NCBI GenBank assembly: GCA_944383915.1
Contig: CALWRJ010000022.1
Location: 1 to 36,550 of the forward strand
DNA from: an uncultured Clostridia bacterium
GTDB lineage: Bacteria > Bacillota > Clostridia > Christensenellales > UBA1242
Length of the DNA stretch: 36,550 bases
Reading direction: 5' to 3'
Shown: one piece after another, positions 1 to 8,546 of the stretch
Position numbering within the stretch: position 1 is the stretch's first letter
How the letters are laid out: every line of letters starts with the position of its first letter
Made by a program: the position numbers and the translations under genes
Notes under the pieces: generated by a model
What the model saw: only the letters and a program-made list of their open reading frames with translations
The model's database searches: none
What the model was told of the DNA's origin: nothing

Positions 1-812
1 TAAAAACTTTCTCTCTTTCTATGCTTTGCGGTGGGGGAGAATAAAAAATCTTGTACAACAACATAATTATTACTCGCTACGCTCGAATTTTGAGTTTTGA
101 ATTACGAATTAAGGCGGAAAATAGTAAATATCATATATTTTTGTATTCATAATTAACTAATAATTGCTACCTGCTAATTGCTAATTCTTGCGAAGCAAGT
201 AAGATTTCTAATTACTAATACTTAATTGGAGCGTAGCGATTAAGCACTGTCGAACAAATGTTCTAAAATCGGCTCATAGAGCGCGATAAAAAGGTTCAGA
301 CGAGTAATTTATCGAGAAAACAAAAGTTCGCGCGTTTAACCCCCTTTAAAAGCCTAAAAACGACATATACAATATTGATTATTCGCTTCGCTCAAATTAG
401 CAATTAGCAATCTTATTCGCTGACGCTCGAATTTTGAATTAGGAATTAGTAATTAGGAATTAAGGAAGGCATTTAATATTATTTTATACCCAGCAACAAC
501 TGCTAATTGCCTTCACGCTACGCCTTGATGCTTCGCTTTAATTTTGCCTTGGAGTGTGCAATGCACACGGAAAGCCATACGAAAGTAAGAGTAATTGTCA
601 AAGTGAGTGGCTCACGGCTGAACTTTGAATTTTGAATTTTGAGTTAAGGCAGGAATTATTTAAATATAATATAATTTTATACCCAGCAACAACTGCTAAT
701 TGCTAATTGCTAATTGCTAATTCTTGCGAAGCAAGTAAGATTGCTCATTGCTAATTTGAGCGTCAGCGAGTTTAATTCTCGCTATGCGAGTAAACTTTTT
801 GCTTAAATTTTG
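1..812. repeat. Repeat-filled intergenic region upstream of lemA
   Basis: No credible gene lies here. Heptamer arrays (TAATTGC)n sit near 160-186 and 690-722. Each is followed by the hairpin CTTGC-GAA-GCAAG (187-199 and 723-735), and a further CTCGC-TAT-GCGAG hairpin lies at 778-790. Two modules ending in TTTATACCCAGCAACAACTGC lie at about 457-510 and 643-700; an inverted copy occurs after the DUF2207 gene. A structured module occupies 541-640 and is described separately. The stretch at about 245-365 has no repeat or gene that I recognise. The block appears to be several nested or partial copies of the heptamer-arm/hairpin elements seen elsewhere in the window. Confidence 0.85.
547..628 (+). 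other. Structured module, copy A (two hairpins)
   Basis: CCTTGGAG leads into the perfect hairpin GTGTGC-AAT-GCACAC (554-568), followed by GGAAA. After a variable spacer comes a stem TCAAAGT/ACTTTGA (598-604 with 622-628) that encloses GTGAG-TGG-CTCAC. A close copy lies at 19401-19483. A diverged copy with a different but still complementary stem lies at 15503-15531. The sequence shows the repetition and the stem conservation. Whether this acts as RNA or as folded DNA is unknown. Confidence 0.6.
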
Positions 813-841
813 TTGCCAAAAGATATTTTATTTTATATAAT
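813..841 (+). promoter_or_regulatory. Promoter of lemA-DUF2207
   Basis: TTGCCA at 813-818 and TATAAT at 836-841, with exactly 17 bp between them. This puts transcription start near 848, about 48 nt before the lemA start codon. It follows directly on the upstream repeat block. Confidence 0.75.
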
Positions 842-895
842 TAACTGTATATAATTTTATTTTAGCAAATAAATTATCAAAAAGTGGTGTGTAAT

Positions 896-1462
896 ATGAC
901 AATTCTTGAAATCGTTGGTATTGTTATTGGGGTCGTTGTGGCGGTTGCTTTAATTGCGGTTGCTATTTGGCTTGTTTACTCATACAACTTTTTAAATAAA
1001 CTTCGCGACACGGTGCACGAGGCTTTTGACGCTATGAATAATTCTTTTAAAAAGCGCTATGATAGTGTAGCCGATGTCGTAAAAAGCGCCGAGAAATTAG
1101 ACCTTAAAGGCGAGTTTGACTTGCAAAATTTAAGCGATGTTTTAGAGCGCGCGCGTGCGAGCAAGAATTTAGTCGAGCAGGTGGGGTGCGAAATCGAGTT
1201 ATCTAATGATTTATCAAATCTTTTTGCCCTTATTAGCGCGCACGACATTCACGAAACAGACGAATTTAAGGCAAGCAAAAATTCAATTACTTCAATAAAT
1301 GACGAAATCGACAATTTGAGCAAGTACTACAACGCGAGCGTGAAAATTTTTAACGCAAAAAGGCTGATGTTCCCGACAAACTACATTGCAAAACTTAAAA
1401 AAATTGAGCCTTTTATACCGTACGAAACGGAAATTACAAAACATATGGACGGCGAAAAATAA
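896..1462 (+). CDS. lemA: LemA family membrane protein
   Basis: A 188-residue protein with one N-terminal membrane segment (about residues 4-27) followed by a helical domain. The family signature appears just after the membrane segment: YNFLNKLRDTVHEAFDAM, then KKRYDSVADVV. LemA proteins are small membrane-anchored coiled-helix proteins of uncertain function, often beside DUF2207 membrane proteins, as here. I chose the ATG at 896 and not the GTG at 884, because GTGGTG at 884-889 fits a ribosome binding site at normal spacing. The DUF2207 gene follows after 24 bp, so the two are probably co-transcribed from the promoter at 813-841. The family call is secure; the cellular role is not established. 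Confidence 0.88.
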   Translation: MTILEIVGIVIGVVVAVALIAVAIWLVYSYNFLNKLRDTVHEAFDAMNNSFKKRYDSVADVVKSAEKLDLKGEFDLQNLSDVLERARASKNLVEQVGCEIELSNDLSNLFALISAHDIHETDEFKASKNSITSINDEIDNLSKYYNASVKIFNAKRLMFPTNYIAKLKKIEPFIPYETEITKHMDGEK

Positions 1463-1486
1463 TTTTCGCCTTTTTATAAGGAAATT

Positions 1487-3250
1487 ATGACTACAAAAAA
1501 ATTAACTACAATAATTTTTGGCGTGCTTTTTGGCATACTCCTTGTGGGCGTTGTTGTTTTATCCGCGCTTTATTCGGTGTTTTTTATGAGTTCTACGGAT
1601 AGTAGTATTGACGAAAGTTACACAATTTCGCGCTACAACACGCAAATAAATGTGTTTGAAAATAGCCGAGCATACATTAGCGAGCAAATCGAAGTTCGAT
1701 ACAATACCACCGACCGCGCTTACGGGCTAACTCGAATATTGCCAAATGTTATTAACACAAATTATTTGGACACGAATAATTCTTATCGACTTAGGTATGA
1801 AATCGACTCGGTTAACCACAGTTACACGATGCAAAATAGAGATGGTGGGGTGGTGCTCAACCTTTTTAACGAAAATACAAACATCGCGACAGGCACTCCA
1901 TACATTTTTAGCATAAATTATTGGGTGTACTTTCCAAATGACAGAGTTAATAATGCTGATAATTTTTATTATGAAATCATTGATAGCAGTTGGGACACGA
2001 CTGTTTCAAATATAACGGTTAGCCTTTCATTTTTTGAAAGTATTCGTGAATATGTAGAAAGTCCAGAGTACGAAACGGCAATTTTTACGACAATAGACGG
2101 CGAAAAAACATCTTTTAGCCCCCTTTTAACGAGTGATACGCGCCTAACTTATACATATACAGGCACACTGCCCGCGCACACGGAATATGTGGTTTCTATT
2201 GGACTTCCAGAAGGCTTTTTTGTGTCCGCCTCGAATGATATATTCGGCATTGTTGCGCTAGTTTTGAGCATTTTAGCAGTTATTTTAGTGCTAATTATTT
2301 TCGCTACTACGCGCTCTAAAAATAAGGTAAAAATTACACCCAGTATAGTTGTGCCGAACGGCGTTAGTCCGCTCGAAGTGCGCTATTTATTAAACCAAAA
2401 AATTTTTGGTAGCGATTTTTATGCCATACTACTTTGTTGGCTCAAATCTCAAAATATCGCGCTCGAAAAAGACGAAAAAGGGCTTTTTGTAACGAAAATC
2501 AAGCCATTAGAAAAGTTAATTAAAGATTATGAAGTCGACTTATTTGATACTATTTTTGCGAAAAGCGATAGGGTAAATATCGAGACGATTAAAGAGATTA
2601 TTTGCGAAAAATTCCCTAGTATTAGCCTAAAAGTTGCCGAAAATGGCGAAAATTCGCTTTATGAGAAAAAATCACTTTTTGGAATGTGGGCAAATTTGCT
2701 AATTCCTTTTGTAGCGCTAATAATTTCGTTAATGCTCGCTATTTCTTATCTAAATTTTATTTCGGTAAATTACATCATAACCTTTGTGTTGGGTGTCGTG
2801 GTAACAGGGCTAGGGGTGGCGCTCCTTCGCCTAAAATTTGTAAAATTTGGCATTAAAAAATCAAAATTTATAGTACTTTCTATACTTTTTGGCGTGCTGA
2901 TACTCGGTGGACTTGTGGCAATCGGGCTACTTGCGGTAAACTTTGATTCGCTTTTAGGAATTGCGCTATTTATCGCGCTTTTTGGCGTTTTGTTAGGAGT
3001 TTTTTCGATAATTATACAAAACTTTTACTCAACTAGGGGAGCAATAATACTCGGCAAAATGCAAGGGCTAAAAAGTTATATCGAGTCTGCCACTGCTGAA
3101 AATTTAGACGAAATAACCAAAAACGAGGAAATGCTACTTAGTGTTTTGCCTTTTGCTGAAATACTAGGGGTAGGGGGGAAGTTATCGCAACTTCGTTGCG
3201 AATTAACAATTAGCAATCTATCACGCAATTACTCGCTTTGCGAGAATTAG
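1487..3250 (+). CDS. DUF2207 family membrane protein with a repeat-encoded C-terminus
   Basis: A 587-residue protein. It has an N-terminal membrane segment (about 8-33), an extracytoplasmic beta-rich domain (about 45-245), a second membrane helix (about 250-272), a cytoplasmic stretch with the family pattern beginning VPNGVSPLEVRYLL, and more helices between about 400 and 510. These are features of DUF2207 proteins, which commonly pair with LemA. The start is supported by AAGGA five bases upstream. The last 21 or so residues are unusual: from nucleotide 3185 the frame runs into a hairpin (TCGCAAC-TTC-GTTGCGA), a heptamer repeat and a second hairpin, and the stop TAG lies inside the repeat. 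The family's usual ending after the LPFAEILGV segment is missing, so the C-terminus was probably replaced by repeat insertion. Function is unknown. Confidence 0.85.
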   Translation: MTTKKLTTIIFGVLFGILLVGVVVLSALYSVFFMSSTDSSIDESYTISRYNTQINVFENSRAYISEQIEVRYNTTDRAYGLTRILPNVINTNYLDTNNSYRLRYEIDSVNHSYTMQNRDGGVVLNLFNENTNIATGTPYIFSINYWVYFPNDRVNNADNFYYEIIDSSWDTTVSNITVSLSFFESIREYVESPEYETAIFTTIDGEKTSFSPLLTSDTRLTYTYTGTLPAHTEYVVSIGLPEGFFVSASNDIFGIVALVLSILAVILVLIIFATTRSKNKVKITPSIVVPNGVSPLEVRYLLNQKIFGSDFYAILLCWLKSQNIALEKDEKGLFVTKIKPLEKLIKDYEVDLFDTIFAKSDRVNIETIKEIICEKFPSISLKVAENGENSLYEKKSLFGMWANLLIPFVALIISLMLAISYLNFISVNYIITFVLGVVVTGLGVALLRLKFVKFGIKKSKFIVLSILFGVLILGGLVAIGLLAVNFDSLLGIALFIALFGVLLGVFSIIIQNFYSTRGAIILGKMQGLKSYIESATAENLDEITKNEEMLLSVLPFAEILGVGGKLSQLRCELTISNLSRNYSLCEN

Positions 3251-3558
3251 CAATTAGCAATTAGCAATTAGCAGTTAATGCTGGGTATAAAATAATATTA
3301 AATACCTTCCTTAATTCCTAATTTAATTTATAGCGATGAGAGTAAAACTCTCATAGTACTATAATAATTGTATAAAATAAATAGTTGCTATTGTTTTTGA
3401 TTAATTAGTAAATGCTTTATTTGTACCTACGAACAAATGTTTAAAAAAATTTTAAGTGTGAAAAAGTAACAAAAATTAAGTTTATTATTTAATTGCTTGC
3501 GCGCACGCGCACATTAACTGCTAATTGCTCATTCTAATTGCTAATTTACGCTTTGCGT
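3232..3558. repeat. Inverted-arm hairpin-capped element E1
   Basis: The left cap is CTCGC-TTT-GCGAG (3232-3244). The left arm is four AATTAGC heptamers ending GCAGTTAATG (3245-3280). The right arm starts CATTAACTGC at 3512, the exact inverse, and continues with TAATTGC-type heptamers. The right cap is ACGC-TTT-GCGT (3548-3558). The core holds a TACCCAGC module in inverse orientation, a perfect hairpin ATGAGAGT-AAA-ACTCTCAT (3336-3354), and a GC-rich palindromic stretch GCGCGCACGCGC near 3500-3511. The element overlaps the DUF2207 stop codon. It probably lies in the 3' untranslated part of that transcript, because the first terminator I see is at 3746. Confidence 0.75.
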
Positions 3559-3559
3559 G

Positions 3560-3735
3560 GCAGATTGCTAATTCCTAATTCTCACAAAGCGAGCAAGATT
3601 GCAAATTGCTAATTCGCGTTTACGCGTTATATTCCTAATTACTCATTCCTAATTACTAATTAATTTTTAGCCTTAACTGCTAATTGCTACCTGCTAATTG
3701 CTAATTCGCGTGTAACGCGTAGCGTTTAATCACTA
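3560..3735. repeat. Further heptamer/hairpin cassettes
   Basis: Three more short hairpins alternate with GCTAATT-type spacers: CTCAC-AAA-GCGAG (3581-3593, one mismatch), CGCG-TTTA-CGCG (3615-3626) and CGCG-TGTAA-CGCG (3707-3719). The last is also present at 13274-13286, and in inverse loop orientation at 15327-15339. No open reading frame is credible here. Confidence 0.7.
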
Positions 3736-3745
3736 AAAATTTAAA

Positions 3746-3779
3746 AAGGGCATAATATAATTATGTCCTTCTCTTTTTT
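3746..3779 (+). terminator. Intrinsic terminator after lemA-DUF2207
   Basis: The stem AAGGGCATAA/TTATGTCCTT (3746-3755 with 3761-3770, one G-U pair) is followed by CTCTTTTTT. It ends the upstream operon about 500 nt after the DUF2207 stop, which implies that repeat element E1 is transcribed. Confidence 0.8.
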
Positions 3780-3825
3780 GACACATAAAAATATTTTGTC
3801 AAAATTTTTTATTTGTTCTCAATGC

Positions 3826-3854
3826 TTTACTTTGCTAAAAAATTATGCTATAAT
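3826..3854 (+). promoter_or_regulatory. Promoter of the large lipoprotein gene
   Basis: TTTACT (3826-3831), a 17 bp spacer and TATAAT (3849-3854), with an upstream TG giving an extended -10. The predicted transcript starts near 3861. An upstream in-frame ATG at 3813 would therefore not be transcribed, which supports the start at 3897. Confidence 0.75.
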
Positions 3855-3896
3855 AAACTCATAAAATCAAGTATTGTTCTTAAAGAAGGGAAATCA

Positions 3897-6800
3897 ATGA
3901 TTTTACAAAAAAATAAAAAATTAAGTTTTAGTATATTTTCAATTTTAATATTATTTGTATCAATGTTTATTTTTGCGGGATGTGGTGGTTCGACACCGAC
4001 ATCTTTTTCCGTTAGTGGTGTAGTTATGTGTGGCTCTACGCCAGTAAAAAATGCGAGCGTTGAAACAGATTTAGGGGTAACAACCACGACTGACGAAACA
4101 GGCGCTTTTTCTATTTCAAACCTTACGACTGCGACAATTTTATCCTTCTCGGCTAGTGGTTATGTATTTACCGAGTCTAAGGTGATTGTAAATAAAGAAA
4201 GTAGCGGAATCGTAGTTAACGCCGAGCAAATGTACACGCTAACTGGTAGGGTGTTATCAAATAATGTCGGGGTGGCTGGCGCGAAAATTATCGTTTCGGG
4301 GCTAGTAAACTTGACTGTTACAAGTGACTCAAACGGTTATTTCACCGCTCCTAATATCGCAGGCGAATCTCATGTGTCTGTTGAAAAGGACGGAATGGTT
4401 TTTGAGACGAAAACCGCGACTATTGATACTAACTACATCGAATTTTCTGGTACGACTTCAATTACTGCCACGGTTAGTGGATCAGACGGGGCAGTGCTAG
4501 AAGTAAACGGCGCGCCGATGTCTTTTGAAAATGGTAAGTATTCGGCAAGTAACATTGCGCTGGGTAGTATTGTAACTCCAAAACTAGATGGCTACCACTT
4601 TGAGCCAACGCAAATGACAGTTTCGCGCGAAAACCAAAATCTCGAATTTACCGCTTATCAACTATACTCAATTACAGGTACGGCTAAAAGTGGCGAAGTT
4701 GGAATTAGTGGTGTAAATATTTTGGTAAATGGAAAAGTTGCTGGCACGAGTAACGCAAACGGCGAATTTGTGCTAAACGACTTATGGGGCGAAAATAATA
4801 TTACTTACTCGCACTCGATTTTTAAATTTACAGGTGAAAAAGTTGACGGAGCGACTGCCTTAACCGCAGTTGGAACATTCAACTTTTCGGGAAAAATCGT
4901 ATCAAATGGCGTGGCGCTTGAAAATGTATTTGTAACATATAATAATGATATAATTTTAACTAACACACTAGGTGAGTTTACGCTAAATGGTGTAATGCTA
5001 GGCGATGAGATAACTTTTAGTAAAGACGGTTTTAGAGAAATAACTCATACTATAAACGCGACTAACTCGATAATTCTCGAAATGGTGGAATACTACGATG
5101 CGACAATCACAATTACTAGCGATGGCGAAGTTTTAGAGGGTGCGAAAATCACTCTTGACGGTGTGGAATATGAAAGCAACGACAGGGGGCAGATTGTTTT
5201 AAATAATTTGATAAAAGATTATTCGGCAACTCTTACTTGTGACGGATACACGAGCGCAGAAATTACTATTTCAAAGCAAAACTCGACTATAAATGTTGCT
5301 TTAAGTAAAATTTTTGATGTAAATATAACAGTCCACAGCGGAAGCACGGTTTTAGCAAATGCTAGCATTACTTACAACGGAACGAGTGCAACTACTAACG
5401 AATTAGGAGAGTTTAGTATATTAAACTTGACAAAGCCAACCGAGATTACGGTAAGTTTTGAAAACTACAATTCAAAAACGCTAACCGCAAGCAAAAATAA
5501 CACTACACTTGATTTTGACCTAGATTACACAATTTCGGGCTATGTGTATAATGGTGCACTCGGGGTAAATGGTGAGATTAAAGCGGAAAGTGGGGCGAGC
5601 GCGCAAATTGTAGATGGTGTTTATTCGATTACCCTAAAAGGCGCGGACAAAATTATCCCTGTTGTAAGTGGGCTAAATTTTACGGAGAGCGAAACAAAGG
5701 GAAATGACACTGTCGACTTCTACGCAAGTTATTCCATCTCGGGTACGCTTATTTCGGAAGATGTGCCTGTTAGCAATGCTATAGTAACTTTATTTGGTGG
5801 TGCTGAACCACAAGAGTATACTACAAAAGCGGACGGAAAGTACGAGTTTAGCGGACTTGCAGGAGTTTACACCTTACTTATAAGCGATTCGCAAGACACA
5901 ACACTTAACCCGCAGTATTATTTGATTACTTGTGGTGGTGAGTATGACTTTAACGCAAACGGATATGCGGTTAGCGGTAGAGTCGAAAGCGGTGGCATCG
6001 GCGTAAGCGGTGTAACGGTGTTCGCTGGTGACAATTCGACCACGACTGATGTTTCGGGAAACTTCACTTTTGATTTGTTAATTGGCGAAACTGTGATTTC
6101 TGCCTTTAAAGAAGGTTATACATTCGATGACGATATCGAAGTTAGTGACGATACAATCGGGCTTGTTATAAATGCGACATACGAAGTTAGCGGAACGGTT
6201 TTAAGTGGCACGACTCCTATTAGCGATGTGTTAGTAACAATTGGCGACAAATCGACCACGACAAATAGCGAAGGCAAGTTTACTCTATTAGGGCTAATAG
6301 GAAATAACGAACTAGTGTTAAGTAAGACGGGCTATTCGTTTACAAATATTAATATAAACGGCTACTTTAACGAAATTATTTACACGACATTTAGTATTTC
6401 GGGTAGCGCTAGTGTCGGCGAACGAGTTATGAGCGGTGCGACAATTTCTAATGGCAAAAACTCGACAACGACTAACGAACTCGGCGAATTTACTTTATCG
6501 GGCGTAAGCATTGGCGAAACTATTACAGCAACTCTTGACGGATACACATTTAATACAATTACAGTAACCGAGTACGGACAAGAGTTTGTTTTTAGCGGTA
6601 CTTATGAAATTAGCGGAACGGTTACCTCGGGCGGACGCGTTGTTGCTAATGTTTTGGTGCAACTCGGCGAATTTAGTACAACGACTGACGCGCTAGGGCG
6701 ATTCACTCTTAAAAATGTAAATGTGTTCGGCGAAATGACCTTTACGCTAGCAGGATACAATTTTAGCCCTGTAAATGTTGATGAACCGAAAGGAAGTCTA

Positions 6801-8441
6801 GATATTATGGCAACATTCGCTGTTAACGGTAAAATAACAATCGGTGGTGTTGGACTTAGCGGTGTTACTATTTCGTCAAATGGAATTAGTACGACAACTA
6901 ATACAAATGGCGAATACACATTAAGCGGACTTTCGACATCGGGATTACTTACCGTTGAAAAATACGGTTATGACTTTGAAGGAACGAAAATATTTACAGG
7001 CGCAAGCACACTTGACTTTACCGCAACTTACTGGGTAACAGTCGTTGTGTCTAGCGGTAGTGTCCAACTAAACGGAATTATCTTGACGCTCGAAAATGGC
7101 AGATACGAGGAAATGGGTAACGGCGTGTTTACCGTTCGTGGACTTGTTGGCGAAAATAAAATTTTTGCCGATGTAAACGGATATAACACGGGCGAAGTGG
7201 TTGTAACTGACCACGCGGAGAATGTGGCAATTAATATGACTTACGATGTAGTGCTAAAAATTAATGGAGCAAAACTTAATAATATAAATATTAGTTATAG
7301 TGACGAAAAGGGAAGTTATACCGACACATTTAGCGACATTCAATATATTTTAAGAACTCTAACTGGTACTGGTAGATTTGAGATTTCGCTTGACGGTTAC
7401 CGCTTTACTCCAAACACCGACTCTTACTCAATTCCTAAAACGGTAGAAATTAGTTATCAAGCCGTTTATACGGTAAGCGGACGCGTTACTACTAATAATG
7501 GAGTTGGGGTAAGCAATATGGAAATATCCTTTAAAGATGTTTCGACAACTACTGATACAGACGGAAATTATACTCTTACGGGGCTCATCGGTGACGGAAC
7601 GCTTTATGCGACACTTAGTGCGACCAACTGCGATACAGTTTTAAAATCAGCATATGTTTCAACATCGACTACGGTAAACTTTACTGTATCTGACTCTGAG
7701 TATGCTTGGTGGTTATTCCAAAGCGGTTACCAAAAACTTCGCGATTCTGAAACAGGGTATTTTAGCGAAACAAAGGGAAGTGTTAGGTCTGTTGTTGACC
7801 TTGGATTGACTCAAATTAATGTTAATCAAACTGTTTATTCTACAAAGCAAATGGAAAGAAAAGACGGACAAACTAGATACCTAACGCTAAACAGCAACTA
7901 TGGAACTACTTTTAAAGATACAAGAGTTGCCGTAGTTGGCTATTATGACGGAAACAGTTTACAGTATAAACATATAACAGGAGATAGTGTAAATAAACCT
8001 GATGGAAATGGCGTAGTAACTGGTAATTTTAGTGGTAGTTGGAATACAAATCTTGATTTAACGGGCTTTAAGGGTACCTATGGCTCTGAACCAACAGGAC
8101 TATATATTTACAATTTAACTAGCGCGTACTTTAACACGACTGTTTCAAGGTCAGGTGATAGTTTAACATTTACAGTAACAGTTGATAACCCTAGTGATAG
8201 TTTTGTTGCAAACTATAAAATACAAATGGCTTCACTTTCTGGGGTTGACCCTAGCGATGTAACATTTAAGAGTATAGCGCTAACTTACACATACGATTTA
8301 AACGGTAATTTAAAGAGCGTATATAGTAATGAAAGTTACGATGTTTATTACGGAGTTAATGCTAATACAACTTCAACGCTAACCGAAACATTTACAACGG
8401 ACGCAAGCAAGAGCGCAATTGACTTGAGTAAGTACGAGTAA
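3897..8441 (+). CDS. Giant lipoprotein of about 17 carboxypeptidase-regulatory-like repeats
   Basis: A 1514-residue exported lipoprotein. The start ATG at 3897 has an AGAAGGG-type binding site; the upstream in-frame ATG lies before the promoter. The signal peptide ends in the lipobox FAGC, with Cys29 the likely lipidated residue. From about residue 34 to 1264 there are about 17 repeats of 65-80 residues. Each opens with a motif like YEVSGTVLSGTTPISDV, continues with STTTNSEGKFTL, and ends near a GY(T/S)F turn. This is the pattern of carboxypeptidase-regulatory-like/CnaB-type beta-sandwich repeats. The last 250 or so residues (from SEYAWWLFQSGYQKL) form a different domain that I do not recognise. 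It is probably an extracellular stalk carrying a terminal binding or enzymatic domain. The next gene, also a large surface protein, follows after 105 bp with no visible terminator. Confidence 0.8.
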   Translation: MILQKNKKLSFSIFSILILFVSMFIFAGCGGSTPTSFSVSGVVMCGSTPVKNASVETDLGVTTTTDETGAFSISNLTTATILSFSASGYVFTESKVIVNKESSGIVVNAEQMYTLTGRVLSNNVGVAGAKIIVSGLVNLTVTSDSNGYFTAPNIAGESHVSVEKDGMVFETKTATIDTNYIEFSGTTSITATVSGSDGAVLEVNGAPMSFENGKYSASNIALGSIVTPKLDGYHFEPTQMTVSRENQNLEFTAYQLYSITGTAKSGEVGISGVNILVNGKVAGTSNANGEFVLNDLWGENNITYSHSIFKFTGEKVDGATALTAVGTFNFSGKIVSNGVALENVFVTYNNDIILTNTLGEFTLNGVMLGDEITFSKDGFREITHTINATNSIILEMVEYYDATITITSDGEVLEGAKITLDGVEYESNDRGQIVLNNLIKDYSATLTCDGYTSAEITISKQNSTINVALSKIFDVNITVHSGSTVLANASITYNGTSATTNELGEFSILNLTKPTEITVSFENYNSKTLTASKNNTTLDFDLDYTISGYVYNGALGVNGEIKAESGASAQIVDGVYSITLKGADKIIPVVSGLNFTESETKGNDTVDFYASYSISGTLISEDVPVSNAIVTLFGGAEPQEYTTKADGKYEFSGLAGVYTLLISDSQDTTLNPQYYLITCGGEYDFNANGYAVSGRVESGGIGVSGVTVFAGDNSTTTDVSGNFTFDLLIGETVISAFKEGYTFDDDIEVSDDTIGLVINATYEVSGTVLSGTTPISDVLVTIGDKSTTTNSEGKFTLLGLIGNNELVLSKTGYSFTNININGYFNEIIYTTFSISGSASVGERVMSGATISNGKNSTTTNELGEFTLSGVSIGETITATLDGYTFNTITVTEYGQEFVFSGTYEISGTVTSGGRVVANVLVQLGEFSTTTDALGRFTLKNVNVFGEMTFTLAGYNFSPVNVDEPKGSLDIMATFAVNGKITIGGVGLSGVTISSNGISTTTNTNGEYTLSGLSTSGLLTVEKYGYDFEGTKIFTGASTLDFTATYWVTVVVSSGSVQLNGIILTLENGRYEEMGNGVFTVRGLVGENKIFADVNGYNTGEVVVTDHAENVAINMTYDVVLKINGAKLNNINISYSDEKGSYTDTFSDIQYILRTLTGTGRFEISLDGYRFTPNTDSYSIPKTVEISYQAVYTVSGRVTTNNGVGVSNMEISFKDVSTTTDTDGNYTLTGLIGDGTLYATLSATNCDTVLKSAYVSTSTTVNFTVSDSEYAWWLFQSGYQKLRDSETGYFSETKGSVRSVVDLGLTQINVNQTVYSTKQMERKDGQTRYLTLNSNYGTTFKDTRVAVVGYYDGNSLQYKHITGDSVNKPDGNGVVTGNFSGSWNTNLDLTGFKGTYGSEPTGLYIYNLTSAYFNTTVSRSGDSLTFTVTVDNPSDSFVANYKIQMASLSGVDPSDVTFKSIALTYTYDLNGNLKSVYSNESYDVYYGVNANTTSTLTETFTTDASKSAIDLSKYE

Positions 8442-8546
8442 AACTGTATTATTTGCAAGAAAGACTAAAAAAACAATAAAATACTACAAAAATTCGACAA
8501 AAATTTTAAAAAATTAAAATTATCGCGATAAGCGAGCAGGTGAAAA

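Noticed and set aside
3813-3896. Upstream ATG as start of the lipoprotein
   Set aside because: It precedes the predicted promoter, and it would put 28 residues in front of a normal lipoprotein signal peptide.
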